Source: Pseudomonas sp. Os17
GTDB lineage: Bacteria; Pseudomonadota; Gammaproteobacteria; Pseudomonadales; Pseudomonadaceae
Direction: 5' to 3'
Length of the DNA stretch: 64,000 nt
Assembly: GCF_001547895.1 (NCBI RefSeq)
Contig: NZ_AP014627.1
Span: 2,111,501-2,175,500, forward strand
Under the pieces are notes generated by a model. That model was not told the DNA's origin. It saw nothing but the letters and a program-made list of their open reading frames with translations, and did not search any database. Of this stretch, positions 1 to 9,251 are shown piece by piece. Both the position numbers and the translations under genes were made by a program. Numbering within the stretch: the stretch's first letter is position 1; every line of letters begins with the position of its first letter.

Positions 1-435
1 TGCCGTCAATGCCGGACCCTGACCGAAGACGAACTGTGCCCGCAATGTGCCGATCCACGCCGTGATGACACGCTGCTGTGCGTGGTGGAAGGTCCGATGG
101 ATGTCTATGCGGTGGAGCAGACCGGCTATCGCGGTCGTTACTTCGTGCTCAAAGGCCACTTGTCGCCTCTGGATGGCCTGGGGCCGGAAGCCATCGGCAT
201 TCCGCAGTTGCTGGCGCGGATCGAGGAGCAGGGCAGCTTTACCGAGGTCATCCTGGCCACCAACCCCACGGTGGAGGGCGAAGCTACGGCCCACTACATT
301 GCCCAGCTGCTGACCAACAAAGGCCTGATCACTTCGCGCATCGCCCATGGCGTACCGCTGGGTGGCGAGCTGGAGCTGGTGGATGGCGGCACCCTTGCTC
401 ACTCCTTTGCCGGTCGCAAACCCATAGCCCTGTAG
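1..435 (+). CDS. recR: Recombination mediator RecR, 5' end missing
   Basis: RecR acts with RecF and RecO to load RecA on gapped DNA during recombinational repair. The window opens inside the gene, so about 55 N-terminal residues (the helix-hairpin-helix part) are absent and 144 residues remain. The open frame starts at once with the four-cysteine zinc finger (CRQC ... CPQC) and continues into the Toprim domain ([13 protein letters not shown], then [12 protein letters not shown], then [16 protein letters not shown]), all typical of RecR. It ends at a TAG at 433-435. In other Pseudomonas it follows dnaX and a YbaB/EbfC protein, which would lie before the window. The truncation is a window artefact, not a pseudogene. 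Confidence 0.96.
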   Translation, partial: CRQCRTLTEDELCPQCADPRRDDTLLCVVEGPMDVYAVEQTGYRGRYFVLKGHLSPLDGLGPEAIGIPQLLARIEEQGSFTEVILATNPTVEGEATAHYIAQLLTNKGLITSRIAHGVPLGGELELVDGGTLAHSFAGRKPIAL

Positions 436-493
436 CGTTGGTGGGCCGGCGCCGGCGTACCGGGCGGGGGCGGAGATACGGATCGCCTTGAAA

Positions 494-511
494 ACCAAGC
501 AAGCGCTTGGT
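494..511. promoter_or_regulatory. Operator-like inverted repeat before acyl-CoA dehydrogenase
   Basis: Perfect 7-nt arms ACCAAGC and GCTTGGT are separated by AAGC, 32 nt before the ATG at 544. Size and symmetry fit a TetR-type operator, and acyl-CoA dehydrogenase genes are often controlled by such repressors. The cognate regulator is not in the window, and the sequence does not match the PsrA box (GAAAC-N4-GTTTC). Confidence 0.5.
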
Positions 512-543
512 AAGTTCCCTCGACCCTTCAGAGGAGCTTGCCG

Positions 544-1692
544 ATGTCTGCCTGCCAGGAATACTTCGACCCCAGCCACCAGTTGGTCCGCGACAGCGTG
601 CGACGCTTCGTCGAGCGCGAAATTCTCCCCGAGATCCAACAGTGGGAGGAGGCTGAAAGCTTTCCCCGTGAGCTGTATCTCAAGGCCGGTGCCGCCGGGA
701 TTCTCGGCATCGGCTATCCCGAAGCCCTGGGCGGCAGTCACGAAGGTGATCTGTTCGCCAAGATCGCCGCCAGCGAAGAGTTGATGCGCAGCGGTTCCGG
801 CGGCCTGGTGGCAGGGCTGGGGTCGCTGGATATCGGCCTGCCGCCGATCGTCAAATGGGCCCGCCCCGAAGTGCGTGAGCGGGTTGTGCCCCAGGTGCTG
901 TCCGGAGAGAAGATCTGCGCGCTGGCGGTGACCGAGCCCAGTGGCGGGTCGGACGTGGCCAACCTGCAGACCCGCGCCGTGCGCGACGGCGATCATTATC
1001 GGGTCAGCGGCAGCAAGACCTTCATCACCAGTGGCGTGCGCGCCGATTACTACACCGTCGCGGTGCGTACCGGAGAACCGGGCTATGGCGGCATCAGCCT
1101 GCTGCTGATCGAGAAGGGCAGTCCCGGTTTCACGGTGGGCCGGCAGTTGAAAAAGATGGGCTGGTGGGCTTCGGACACCGCCGAGCTGTTTTTCGACGAT
1201 TGTCGGGTGCCGGTGGGCAACCTGATCGGTGCCCAGAACATGGGCTTCGCCTGCATCATGGGCAACTTCCAGAGCGAGCGCCTGGCCCTGGCGCTGATGG
1301 CCAACATGACCGCGCAGATGGCGCTGGAGGAGAGCCTGAAGTGGGCCCGGGAGCGCGAGGCGTTCGGCAAGCCCATCGCCAGGTTCCAGGTGCTCAAGCA
1401 TCGTCTGGCGGAGATGGCCACGGCCCTGGAGGTGTCCCGGGAGTTCACCTATCGCCAGGCCGCACAGATGGCTGCCGGCAAAAGCGTGATCAAGGAGATT
1501 TCCATGGCCAAGAACTTCGCCACCGACACCGCCGACCGCATCACCCACGATGCGGTGCAGATACTCGGCGGCATGGGCTACATGCGCGACAGTCTGGTGG
1601 AGCGCCTGTACCGGGATAACCGCATCCTCTCCATTGGCGGCGGCACCCGCGAAGTGATGAACGAAATCATCAGCAAGCAGATGGGGCTCTAG
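544..1692 (+). CDS. Acyl-CoA dehydrogenase family flavoenzyme
   Basis: A 382-residue FAD-dependent acyl-CoA dehydrogenase oxidises an acyl-CoA thioester to the 2-enoyl-CoA and passes electrons to ETF. The family signatures are visible: [13 protein letters not shown] (flavin/substrate region), [11 protein letters not shown], and the C-terminal [11 protein letters not shown] and [10 protein letters not shown]. Short- and medium-chain enzymes have the catalytic Glu in YEGT. Here that position is Gly (GGGT), as in long-chain and isovaleryl-CoA dehydrogenases, whose Glu lies on another helix. The EE in [12 protein letters not shown] is a candidate. ATG 544 is preferred over the TTG two codons earlier because GAGGAG lies 7 nt before it. 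The substrate cannot be read from sequence. The gene ends tail-to-tail with apt, sharing CTAG. Confidence 0.93.
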   Translation: MSACQEYFDPSHQLVRDSVRRFVEREILPEIQQWEEAESFPRELYLKAGAAGILGIGYPEALGGSHEGDLFAKIAASEELMRSGSGGLVAGLGSLDIGLPPIVKWARPEVRERVVPQVLSGEKICALAVTEPSGGSDVANLQTRAVRDGDHYRVSGSKTFITSGVRADYYTVAVRTGEPGYGGISLLLIEKGSPGFTVGRQLKKMGWWASDTAELFFDDCRVPVGNLIGAQNMGFACIMGNFQSERLALALMANMTAQMALEESLKWAREREAFGKPIARFQVLKHRLAEMATALEVSREFTYRQAAQMAAGKSVIKEISMAKNFATDTADRITHDAVQILGGMGYMRDSLVERLYRDNRILSIGGGTREVMNEIISKQMGL

Positions 1693-2237
1693 CGTTCGCT
1701 CAGGGAGAACTGGGTCAGGCAGAACGTCGGGATGCCCATGTCTTCCAGCTTCTGCGAGCCTCCCAGTTCCGGCAGGTCGATAATGGCGGCGGCCTCGTAG
1801 ATTTTCGCGCCCATGCGTCGTACCAGGTTGGCGGCGGCGATCAGGGTGCCGCCGGTGGCGATCAGGTCATCGAACATCAACACCGAGTCGCCTTCGCACA
1901 GGCTGTCGGCATGCACTTCAAGGAAGGCTTCGCCGTACTCGGTCTGGTAACCCTCGGCCAGTACATCGGCCGGAAGCTTGCCCTGTTTGCGGAACAGAAT
2001 CAGGGGTTTGTTCAACTGGTAGGCGATGATCGAGCCGATCAGGAAGCCTCGGGCATCCATGGCGCCGATGTGGCTGAAGTCTTCTTCGACATAACGCTGG
2101 GCGAAACTGTCGGCCACCAGGCGCAGGGCCCGGGGAGACTGGAACAGGGGAGTGATGTCACGAAAGATCACCCCGGGTTTCGGGAAGTCGATGACGGGGC
2201 GGATCAGGGATTTGATGTCAAAGGAGTCGAAGGCCAT
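1689..2237 (-). CDS. apt: Adenine phosphoribosyltransferase
   Basis: Converts adenine plus PRPP to AMP in purine salvage in the cytoplasm. The 182-residue product starts [19 protein letters not shown] and carries the family order: [16 protein letters not shown] near the N-terminus, [13 protein letters not shown], then the PRPP loop [13 protein letters not shown] around residue 130. Length is normal for Apt. The open frame extends 54 codons upstream, but that extension has no homology-like character and the ATG at 2237 fits the family start. Its stop codon overlaps that of the acyl-CoA dehydrogenase gene by four bases (CTAG). Divergence from anr is not involved: both apt and anr read leftward, with about 80 nt between them. 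Confidence 0.97.
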   Translation of the reverse strand: MAFDSFDIKSLIRPVIDFPKPGVIFRDITPLFQSPRALRLVADSFAQRYVEEDFSHIGAMDARGFLIGSIIAYQLNKPLILFRKQGKLPADVLAEGYQTEYGEAFLEVHADSLCEGDSVLMFDDLIATGGTLIAAANLVRRMGAKIYEAAAIIDLPELGGSQKLEDMGIPTFCLTQFSLSER

Positions 2238-2319
2238 CTGCGGGTGTCCTGGCGGGCAATTTGGGCCGCGCCAGTATAGCCGCGACCGAGCGGCTTGGCT
2301 CAGTCGCGAGCACCGTGGA

Positions 2320-3054
2320 TCAGCCTTCCACCGAGCCCCCGGCCAGGGCGCACAGCTGGATCGGATCGAGGATGTGCACTTCCTTGCCTTCGGCGGCAAT
2401 CAGTTCGTTCTGCTGGAACCGGGTGAACACCCGGGACACGGTTTCCACCGCCAGGCCCAGGTAGTTGCCGATTTCATTGCGCGACATGCTCAGGCGGAAC
2501 TGGTTGGCCGAGAAGCCGCGAGCGCGGAACCGGGCCGACAGGTTGACCAGGAAGGTGGCAATGCGTTCGTCGGCGGTCTTTTTCGACAGCAGCAGCATCA
2601 TCTGCTGGTCGTCACGGATTTCCCGACTCATGACGCGCATCAACTGGCGGCGCAGTTGCGGCAGTTGCAGGGCCAGTTCGTCGAGACGTTCGAAGGGGAT
2701 TTCACACACCGAAGTGGTTTCCAGGGCCTGGGCCGAAACCGGATGGCTTTCGGTGTCCATGCCGGACAGCCCCACCAGCTCGCTGGGCAGGTGGAAACCG
2801 GTGATCTGCTCTTCGCCGCTGTCGCTGAGGCTGAAGGTTTTCAGGGCGCCCGAACGCACGGCATACACCGAGTCGAAGCCGTCACCCTGACGGAACAGAA
2901 ATTCGCCTTTTTTCAATGGGCGGCCACGTTTGACGATTTCGTCCAGCGCGTCCATGTCTTCCAAATTCAAGGAAAGTGGCAGGCACAGAGGGGCCAGGCT
3001 GCAATCCTTGCAATGGGCCTGGTTATGAGCGCGCAGTTTAACTGGCTCGGACAT
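2320..3054 (-). CDS. anr: Anr, oxygen-sensing FNR-type regulator
   Basis: Global activator of anaerobic and microaerobic genes in Pseudomonas. In low oxygen a [4Fe-4S] cluster gives a dimer that binds TTGAT-N4-ATCAA sites. The 244-residue protein has the cluster cysteines C15, C18 and C24 ([11 protein letters not shown]) and C117, a cyclic-nucleotide-like beta barrel (about 40-130), and a C-terminal Crp/FNR helix-turn-helix with the recognition helix VETVSR (E-x-x-S-R, FNR specificity). The start at 3054 ([12 protein letters not shown]) gives the normal family length; the longer frame adds 16 residues without support. Likely targets seen here are hemN (box 5131-5144) and ccoN2 (box 18754-18767). 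Confidence 0.97.
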   Translation of the reverse strand: MSEPVKLRAHNQAHCKDCSLAPLCLPLSLNLEDMDALDEIVKRGRPLKKGEFLFRQGDGFDSVYAVRSGALKTFSLSDSGEEQITGFHLPSELVGLSGMDTESHPVSAQALETTSVCEIPFERLDELALQLPQLRRQLMRVMSREIRDDQQMMLLLSKKTADERIATFLVNLSARFRARGFSANQFRLSMSRNEIGNYLGLAVETVSRVFTRFQQNELIAAEGKEVHILDPIQLCALAGGSVEG

Positions 3055-3207
3055 TCTAGAATCCTTGTGGGAAAACACACATAAGCCGTAAGGGTAACTC
3101 ACGGGAGGAGGTTCCGGCCAGTCCGTGCCGTATTAACTGTGAGTCGTAAAGCAATCCTTTTGTGGGTCGATAACCTGTTAACGAAAACAACTTGGAGCGC
3201 CGCAACT

Positions 3208-3687
3208 ATGTCCTTTGTTGGCGGTATTACTAATGGCAGCAATAACTTGCAGCCACTTTCTGAATCTTCGAAAAGCAACGATGCGGATGAACTAAGGGGT
3301 TCGCCGTTAGTTGCAGAACCTATGGTTGGAGAGGGCGTCAAAGTGTCGCTGTCGGGGGCCGGACTGAAGAAATCCTCCAGTGCTGCGGGCGATGACAGTG
3401 ACATCGAGGAAAGTGGCCTGCCCGAAAATATTCAACAGCTCCTCAAAATGATCAGAAAATTGCAACAACAGATTGCTGAAAAGCTGGCCCAGCTTCAGGC
3501 CGTCATGGCCGACAAGCACCTGGGGCCGGAGGAGGCCAAGGCCAGGATCGGTAGCCTGCAATCGGCCCTGGCGGCCCTCAACAGCGGATTGCTGACCGCC
3601 AACGCCTCATTGGCCAAGGCGATGAGGGAGGCCGGCTTGAGTCCCGAGCAGGTGGTGAAAGCCTCTGCTTTGCTCATGAAATCCTAA
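3208..3687 (+). CDS. Unknown protein with C-terminal coiled coil
   Basis: A 159-residue protein of unknown function starting MSFVGGITNG. Residues about 1-70 are low-complexity and rich in Ser, Gly and Asn. Residues about 75-150 are helical and Gln/Leu/Ala-rich (LLKMIRKLQQQIAEKLAQLQ ... LQSALAALNSGLL), a likely coiled coil that recalls FlxA-like proteins, but this is a weak resemblance. No signal peptide or membrane segment is evident. ATG 3208 has GGAG at 3194-3197; a GTG at 3139 would add 23 residues. The gene is divergent from anr, and its TAA overlaps the hemN stop. The 3' half uses GC-rich codons like its neighbours, while the 5' half is more AT-rich. Confidence 0.7.
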   Translation: MSFVGGITNGSNNLQPLSESSKSNDADELRGSPLVAEPMVGEGVKVSLSGAGLKKSSSAAGDDSDIEESGLPENIQQLLKMIRKLQQQIAEKLAQLQAVMADKHLGPEEAKARIGSLQSALAALNSGLLTANASLAKAMREAGLSPEQVVKASALLMKS

Positions 3688-5066
3688 ATGACCCGGGAAA
3701 AACGCTGGCGATTCTGCTGCCCCAGGTAGGCATCGAAGATCATGCATACCGAACGCACCAACAGGCGTCCCGCCGGAAGTACGGTAATGGCCTCGGGGCT
3801 TAGTTGAATCAGTCCATCGTCGTCCATTTCCTGCAAGTCTGGCCATAGTTCATTGAAATAGCCGCGAAAGTCGATATTGAAGGCTTGCTCTATGTCCTCG
3901 AATTTAAGACTAAAGTTGCAGATCAGTTGTTGAATAACTTCACGGCGCAGACGGTCGTCGGCATTACAGACCAGGCCGCGACTAGTGGCCAGTTGTGCGC
4001 CTGCCAAAGCATTTTGATAGTGCGTCAGATCACTGCTGTTCTGGCAATAGAGATCACCGATCTGGCTGATCGCGGAAACGCCCAAGCCGATCAGGTCGCA
4101 ATGACCGTGGGTGGTGTATCCCTGGAAGTTGCGCTGCAGGGTCGATTCTTCCTGGGCGATCGCCAATTCATCATCGGGAAGGGCGAAATGATCCATGCCG
4201 ATGTAGCGATAACCGGCGGCGGTCAGTTGCTCGATGGTGCGTTGCAGCATTTCCAGTTTCTCCGCCGGCGCCGGCAGCTCGCTGCCGTTGATCCGTCGTT
4301 GCGGCATGAAGCGCTCGGGCAGGTGGGCGTAGTTGAACACCGAGAGCCGGTCGGGCTGCAGGCTGATGACTTCTTCCACGGTGCGGGCAAAGTGTTCCGC
4401 GGTCTGCTTGGGCAGGCCGTAGATCAGGTCGATGTTGATGGAGCGAAATTGCAGCGTGCGAGCCGCTTCGATCACCGCTCGGGTTTCCTCCAGGCTCTGC
4501 AGGCGGTTGACGGCGCGCTGCACCGCCGGGTCCAGGTCCTGTAGACCGATGCTCACCCGGTTGAAGCCCAGCTCTCGCAGCAGCCCCATGGTCGACCAGT
4601 CCGCTTCACGAGGGTCGATCTCGATGCCGTAGTCGCCGGAGTCATCCTCGAGCAGGTTGAAATGCTTGCGCAGCAACGCCATCAGCTGGCGCAACTCGTC
4701 GTGATTGAGAAAGGTCGGGGTGCCGCCGCCGAAATGCAGCTGCTCGACCCGCTGGTTGGGCGCCAGGTGGCAGGCGATCAGTTGCATCTCCTGTTCCAGG
4801 CGTTGCAGGTAGGGCAGGGCCCGGCTGCGATCCTTGGTGATGACCTTGTTGCAGGCGCAGTAGTAGCAGATGTTGGCGCAGAACGGGATGTGCACGTACA
4901 GCGACAGCGGGCGCTGGGCCTTGCGGCTGTCACGCAGGGCGTGCAGCAGATCAAAGGCACCGACCTGGCTGTTGAATTGCACGGCGGTCGGGTACGAGGT
5001 GTAGCGCGGTCCCGCCAGGTCATAGCGGCGGATCAGATCTGTGTCCCAACGAATGGCGTCGAGCAT
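3684..5066 (-). CDS. hemN: Oxygen-independent coproporphyrinogen III oxidase HemN
   Basis: Radical-SAM enzyme that decarboxylates coproporphyrinogen III to protoporphyrinogen IX without oxygen, feeding haem to the cbb3 oxidases encoded next door. It has 460 residues, the normal HemN length. The SAM cluster motif CANICYYC gives C61, C65 and C68, after the typical YTSYPTAVQF segment. HFGGGTPTFL (SAM glycine-rich loop) and NIDLIYGLPKQT follow, with a HemN-specific C-terminal domain. ATG 5066 starts MLDAIRWDTDLIRRYDLAGPRYTSYP. An Anr box lies 64 nt upstream. The stop codon overlaps the convergent unknown gene (CTAA, 3684-3687). Confidence 0.97.
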   Translation of the reverse strand: MLDAIRWDTDLIRRYDLAGPRYTSYPTAVQFNSQVGAFDLLHALRDSRKAQRPLSLYVHIPFCANICYYCACNKVITKDRSRALPYLQRLEQEMQLIACHLAPNQRVEQLHFGGGTPTFLNHDELRQLMALLRKHFNLLEDDSGDYGIEIDPREADWSTMGLLRELGFNRVSIGLQDLDPAVQRAVNRLQSLEETRAVIEAARTLQFRSINIDLIYGLPKQTAEHFARTVEEVISLQPDRLSVFNYAHLPERFMPQRRINGSELPAPAEKLEMLQRTIEQLTAAGYRYIGMDHFALPDDELAIAQEESTLQRNFQGYTTHGHCDLIGLGVSAISQIGDLYCQNSSDLTHYQNALAGAQLATSRGLVCNADDRLRREVIQQLICNFSLKFEDIEQAFNIDFRGYFNELWPDLQEMDDDGLIQLSPEAITVLPAGRLLVRSVCMIFDAYLGQQNRQRFSRVI

Positions 5067-5103
5067 GCGGGAATTCCCCCGGATAGGCTGGCAGTGTTCG
5101 CGA

Positions 5104-5144
5104 GTCTAGGAGGTTAGGGGCGCGGCCATCTTGACTTGTATCAA
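5104..5144 (-). promoter_or_regulatory. Anr box and -10 of the hemN promoter
   Basis: On the minus strand 5144-5131 reads TTGAT-ACAA-GTCAA, matching the Anr/FNR consensus TTGAT-N4-ATCAA at nine of ten bases. A -10-like TAGACT lies at 5109-5104. That would put the start near 5097, with the box centred about 41 bp upstream, the class II activator position. The start site is inferred. Confidence 0.82.
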
Positions 5145-5214
5145 GGGTGTTCGGGAGCTGCCGGGCTAGCGCCGGCGGGGCGTGTGGGCCCGGTTGCCGG
5201 GCAGTGCCCCGGGG

Positions 5215-5898
5215 TCAGTGGCCCATCAGCCAGTGCTGGTGAGGGCCGGGCAAGGTCCAGAGGCCGAAGAGGATGACCAGCAGGCCGCCGGTCAGGCGCA
5301 CGCTGCGTCGACGCAACAGGGCCGTGACCCGTTCCGCCGCCAGGCCGGTGGCCAGCAGGACCGGCCAGGTGCCCAGGCCGAAGGCCAGCATCAACAGGGC
5401 ACTGTCGAAGGCATTGCCCTGGCTCGCCGACCACAGCAGGGTGCTGTACACCAGGCCGCAAGGCAGCCAGCCCCACAGCGCCCCCAGGAGCAATGCACGA
5501 GGCAGGCTGGAAACCGGCAACAAACGACTGGCCACTGGCTGGATATGCCGCCATAGCCCTTTGCCAAGCCCTTCGATGCGGGTCAGGCCGCTCCACCACC
5601 CGGCGAGGTACAGGCCCATGGCGATCAGCAGCAGCCCGGCCAGTATCCGCATGAACAGCGCGACCGGGCTGTTGGCCACCGCCCAGCCGGCCAGGCCCAG
5701 CAACAGGCCGGCCAGGGCGTAGCTGAGGACGCGGCCCAGGTTGTAGGCCAGCAACAGGCGAAACCGCCGGCTGCGCTGCTCCCGGGGGATCGCCAGGGTC
5801 AGGGCGCCCATCAGGCCGCCGCACATGCCCAGGCAGTGACCGCCGCCCAGCAGGCCGAGTATCACTGCCGAAACCAGCAGGGGCGCCAGTTCAAGCAT
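5215..5898 (-). CDS. TauE/SafE-like membrane protein of the cco cluster
   Basis: A 227-residue integral membrane protein of the sulfite exporter TauE/SafE-like group. About six hydrophobic segments are visible, the first carrying the small-residue motif GLLGGGHCLGMCGGLMGALT with a Cys-x3-Cys pair. Later segments include LLLGALWGWLPCGLVYSTL and LMLAFGLGTWPVLLATGL. Homologs sit at the end of ccoGHIS in many proteobacteria and have been linked to copper supply or maturation of cbb3 oxidase. That role here is inferred from position and the Cys/Met/His-rich first helix. Its ATG overlaps the ccoS end by 8 nt, indicating cotranscription. Confidence 0.85.
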   Translation of the reverse strand: MLELAPLLVSAVILGLLGGGHCLGMCGGLMGALTLAIPREQRSRRFRLLLAYNLGRVLSYALAGLLLGLAGWAVANSPVALFMRILAGLLLIAMGLYLAGWWSGLTRIEGLGKGLWRHIQPVASRLLPVSSLPRALLLGALWGWLPCGLVYSTLLWSASQGNAFDSALLMLAFGLGTWPVLLATGLAAERVTALLRRRSVRLTGGLLVILFGLWTLPGPHQHWLMGH

Positions 5899-6121
5899 GG
5901 GGTGGTTCCGTTTTGCGGGTGGCTTCGGTGGGGGCGTCGGGCTGGCCCTTGGCTTCGTCCACCGCGGCGGTGTGGCTGGGGTCCTGATCGTCGAACAGGA
6001 TGCTGTGGGCCGGACCGTCGAGGTCGTCGTACTGACCGCTGTCCACGGCCCAGAAGAAGATGTAGATGGCGATGGCCACGATTAGCAGCGCGGCCGGGAT
6101 CATCACGTAAAGAGCTGGCAT
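5891..6121 (-). CDS. ccoS: cbb3 oxidase maturation protein CcoS
   Basis: A small (76-residue) assembly protein needed for haem/copper cofactor insertion into cbb3 oxidase. It has one N-terminal membrane helix (MPALYVMIPAALLIVAIAIY), then FFWAVDSGQYDDLDGPAHSIL, the signature CcoS segment, followed by a polar, variable tail. It lies 21 nt after ccoI and overlaps the TauE/SafE-like gene, so it belongs to the ccoGHIS operon. Confidence 0.94.
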   Translation of the reverse strand: MPALYVMIPAALLIVAIAIYIFFWAVDSGQYDDLDGPAHSILFDDQDPSHTAAVDEAKGQPDAPTEATRKTEPPHA

Positions 6122-6142
6122 CTGGACTCCAGGCCCGGCGGC

Positions 6143-8593
6143 TCAGGCCGGCAACGGGCGGGGTTCGGGGGTGCAGGCACTGGCGGCCGACCGCGGCATG
6201 CGGGTCAGGCGCAGGGCATTGAGCACCACGGTCAGTGAACTGATGGACATGCCGACCGCGGCCCACACCGGGGTGATCCAGCCGAGGGCGGCGAACGGCA
6301 GCATCAGGCCATTGTACAGTCCGGCCCAGAGCAGGTTCTCGATAATCACCCGGCGGGTCCGGCGCGCCAGGCTGAAGGCCTGCACCAGCGCGTCCAGGCG
6401 ATTGGACAGGAGCACCGCATCGGCGCTGGTCTTGGCCAGGTCGGTGGCCGACCCCATGGCGACGCTGATATCGGCGGCGGCCAGCACCGGGACGTCGTTG
6501 ACGCCATCGCCGAGCATCAACACTTTGCGGCCCTGTTGATGCAGTTGTTGCAATACCTGCAGTTTGTCGTCCGGACGCAGACCGCCCCGGGCCTCATCGA
6601 TCTGCAGCTCGGCCGCGACGCTGGCGACCATCGGCGAGCTGTCTCCGGACAGCAGCAGGGTATGCCAGCCGCGAGCCTTGCAGGCGGCCAGGAGCGCGGG
6701 GGCGTCGCTGCGCAGCCGGTCATCGAGCACCAGCCAGGCGAGGGCGCCCTGGCTGTCCCCCAGCAACAGCCACTGCCCGGCTTCGTCGGGCATGCTCGGC
6801 ACCGGGCAGCCGCTGAGTTCGCAGACGAAGGTCGGCTGGCCGATGCGCAGGCGCTGTTCGCCCACCAGGCCTTCCAGGCCCAGGCCCGGGCTGCTGGTGA
6901 CGTCTTGCGCGGCCACCGGGGCGCGGCCGAAGGCTCGGGCGATCGGATGTTCGGAGCGGTTCTCCAGGGCGGCAGCGAGACTCAGGCAGTCATCGCTGGA
7001 CAAGCGCCCCAGGGGGCGGATGGCGCGCAATGCCAGGCGTCCCTCGGTCAGGGTGCCGGTCTTGTCGAAAATCACTGTGTCGATCTGGTTCAAGCCTTCC
7101 AGCACGTGGCCGCGAGTCAGCAGCAGGCCAAGCTTGTGCAAGGTGCCAGTGGCGGCGGTCAGGGCGGTCGGGGTGGCCAGGGACAGCGCGCAAGGGCAGG
7201 TGGCGACCAGCATGGCCAGGACGATCCAGAAGGCTCGCGAGGCGTCCAGTTGCCACCACAGCAGGCCGATGGCCGCAGCCGCGATCAGCGAGAACAACAG
7301 GAACCACTGGGCCGCACGGTCGGCCACTTCGGCCAGCCGGGGTTTTTCCGCCTGGGCCCGGTCCAGCAGGCGGACGATGGCGGACAGCCGGGTGTCCTGG
7401 CCCAGGGCCTGAACCTCCACCGTCAGCGCGCCTTCGACGTTCAGGGTGCCGGCAGTGACGCTATCTCCCAGGCTGCGTGGCTGTGGCAGGTACTCGCCGG
7501 TGAGCAGGGATTCGTCGATGCTCGACTGGCCATCGAGGATCTTGCCGTCGGCCGGCAGCACCGCACCGGGGTGCACCAGCACCCGGTCGCCCAGGCGCAG
7601 TTCGGTGAGCAGGATGCGTTCACTCTGGCCGTCCTGGCCCAGGCGCAGGCAGGAGGCAGGCAACAGGTTGACCAGCTGCGCGGTGGCCGCTGCGGTGCGT
7701 TCCCGGGCCCGACGTTCCAGGTAGCGGCCGGCGAGGAGGAACAGGGCGAACATGCCGACAGCGTCGAAGTACAGTTCGCCGACACCGCTGATGGCGGTCC
7801 AGATTCCCGCCAGGTAGGCCCCGCCTATGGCCAGGGATACCGAGACATCCATGGTCAGGTGACGGGTGCGCAAGTCGCGCATGGCGCCTTTGAAGAAGGG
7901 CGCGCAGCTGTAGAAGACGATCGGGGTGGTGAGGAACAGCGCGACCCAGCGCAGGATGGTGTGCAGTTCCGGACTCAGGTCGATATTGAATTCCGGCCAA
8001 GTGGCCATGGTTGCCATCATTGCCTGGAACCACAGCAGCCCGGCAACCCCCAGCTGGCGCAGGGCCAGGCGGTTCTCGCTGGCCAGTTGTTCGGAGGCGC
8101 GGTCCGGCTGGTAGGGGTGGGCCGCGTAGCCGATGTGACGCAGTTCGCTGAGCACCTGGCTCAGCGGGAGTTGGCTGTCGGCCCAGCGCACGTGCAGGCG
8201 GTGGTTGGACAGGTTGAGACGGGCCTCGGCCACGGCCGGCAGGCTGCGCAGGTGTTTTTCGATCAGCCAGCCGCAAGCGGCGCAACTGATGCCTTCCATG
8301 AGCAGGGTGGTTTCGGCCAGTTCGCCCTGGTGACGGACGAAAGGCTGTTGCACATCGGCACGGTCGTACAGTGCCAGCTCGTCAATCAACTGCACGGGCA
8401 GGGCTTCGGGGTTGGCCGAGGCTTCGCTGCGATGGCTGTAGTAGTGCTCCAGACCGCCGGCGACTATGGCCTCGGCCACTGCCTGGCAGCCCGGACAGCA
8501 GAACTCCCGGGATTCGCCGAGCACGACGGCGGTGAACCGGCTGCCGGCGGGAACCGGCAGGGCGCAGTGGTAGCAGGGCAGTGGCGTGGTCAT
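6143..8593 (-). CDS. ccoI: Copper-transporting P1B ATPase CcoI
   Basis: An 816-residue CopA2/FixI-type copper ATPase that exports Cu(I) for the binuclear centre of cbb3 oxidase, an assembly role rather than bulk detoxification. The N-terminus has a Cys-rich zinc/copper segment (CYHC at 7-10, then CCPGC near 34) and a heavy-metal domain with GISCAACGW (about 97-105). Then come the membrane helices with the CPC motif (CPCALSLATP, near 464), the phosphorylation site DKTGTLTEG (near 510) and the hinge MLGDGVNDVPVL. The start MTTPLPCYHC is ATG 8593. A 103-nt gap separates it from ccoH; the reading direction and gene order indicate one operon. Confidence 0.97.
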   Translation of the reverse strand: MTTPLPCYHCALPVPAGSRFTAVVLGESREFCCPGCQAVAEAIVAGGLEHYYSHRSEASANPEALPVQLIDELALYDRADVQQPFVRHQGELAETTLLMEGISCAACGWLIEKHLRSLPAVAEARLNLSNHRLHVRWADSQLPLSQVLSELRHIGYAAHPYQPDRASEQLASENRLALRQLGVAGLLWFQAMMATMATWPEFNIDLSPELHTILRWVALFLTTPIVFYSCAPFFKGAMRDLRTRHLTMDVSVSLAIGGAYLAGIWTAISGVGELYFDAVGMFALFLLAGRYLERRARERTAAATAQLVNLLPASCLRLGQDGQSERILLTELRLGDRVLVHPGAVLPADGKILDGQSSIDESLLTGEYLPQPRSLGDSVTAGTLNVEGALTVEVQALGQDTRLSAIVRLLDRAQAEKPRLAEVADRAAQWFLLFSLIAAAAIGLLWWQLDASRAFWIVLAMLVATCPCALSLATPTALTAATGTLHKLGLLLTRGHVLEGLNQIDTVIFDKTGTLTEGRLALRAIRPLGRLSSDDCLSLAAALENRSEHPIARAFGRAPVAAQDVTSSPGLGLEGLVGEQRLRIGQPTFVCELSGCPVPSMPDEAGQWLLLGDSQGALAWLVLDDRLRSDAPALLAACKARGWHTLLLSGDSSPMVASVAAELQIDEARGGLRPDDKLQVLQQLHQQGRKVLMLGDGVNDVPVLAAADISVAMGSATDLAKTSADAVLLSNRLDALVQAFSLARRTRRVIIENLLWAGLYNGLMLPFAALGWITPVWAAVGMSISSLTVVLNALRLTRMPRSAASACTPEPRPLPA

Positions 8594-8696
8594 CGGCGAT
8601 CTTTGTGGTCGGGGAAAAACTCATCGCCGGCCGCTCGACTCCAGTCCTGGAAAAAGGGTCGGAGGCGGCGGACCGGCGATGGATGACGGGGGTGAA

Positions 8697-9233
8697 TCAG
8701 TTCAGGTCTTCCGCGCCTTGCAGCGGCTCGTCACCCAGCAGCAGGTCCTTGTCGTGGCTGACCTGTTCCTCTTCGAACATGCGCCAGGTCTTGTCGCCTT
8801 CGACGCCCAGCAACTCGACGAAGCGTCGGCCTTCGACCTGGTCGTTCAACTGGCCGATGTAGCGACCGTGTTCGCTTTCGCTGCGGGCCAGGGTGATCTT
8901 GCGGTCTTTCTCCGGCTGGGTCGGCGAAATCAGGTTCAGCTCCAGGGTCTTGGGCTGGCTGTCGCCGCTCAGGCGCAGCTCCACTTCGCCCGTCAGCTCG
9001 TCCAGATGCACGCTGGCGCGCATCTTCAGGGTCTGGGCCAGCAGCTCGCGATCCAGGGAGCGGTTGATGCCCTTGCCGGCCTCGTAGTAGTTGTCGTTGA
9101 CCAGGTTGTCCGGGTTGTTCACGGCAATGGTCACCATGGACAGGGTCAGGGTCACCGAACAGGCGAGAATGCCAATGATGATCCAGGGCCAGAGGTGTTT
9201 GTACCAGGGGCTGGTGGCGGTAGCTGCGGGCAT
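8697..9233 (-). CDS. ccoH: cbb3 oxidase assembly protein CcoH (FixH family)
   Basis: A 178-residue FixH-family protein that stays with the assembling cbb3 oxidase. A single N-terminal membrane anchor (WPWIIIGILACSVTLTLSMVTIAV) is followed by the family motif NPDNLVNDNYYEAGKGINR and a periplasmic beta-rich domain. ATG 9233 is preferred to the in-frame GTG at 9239 because an AGAGAAG ribosome site precedes it by 5 nt. The gene sits 18 nt after ccoG in the ccoGHIS operon. Confidence 0.93.
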   Translation of the reverse strand: MPAATATSPWYKHLWPWIIIGILACSVTLTLSMVTIAVNNPDNLVNDNYYEAGKGINRSLDRELLAQTLKMRASVHLDELTGEVELRLSGDSQPKTLELNLISPTQPEKDRKITLARSESEHGRYIGQLNDQVEGRRFVELLGVEGDKTWRMFEEEQVSHDKDLLLGDEPLQGAEDLN

Positions 9234-9251
9234 GATCACTTCTCTTGGCTC

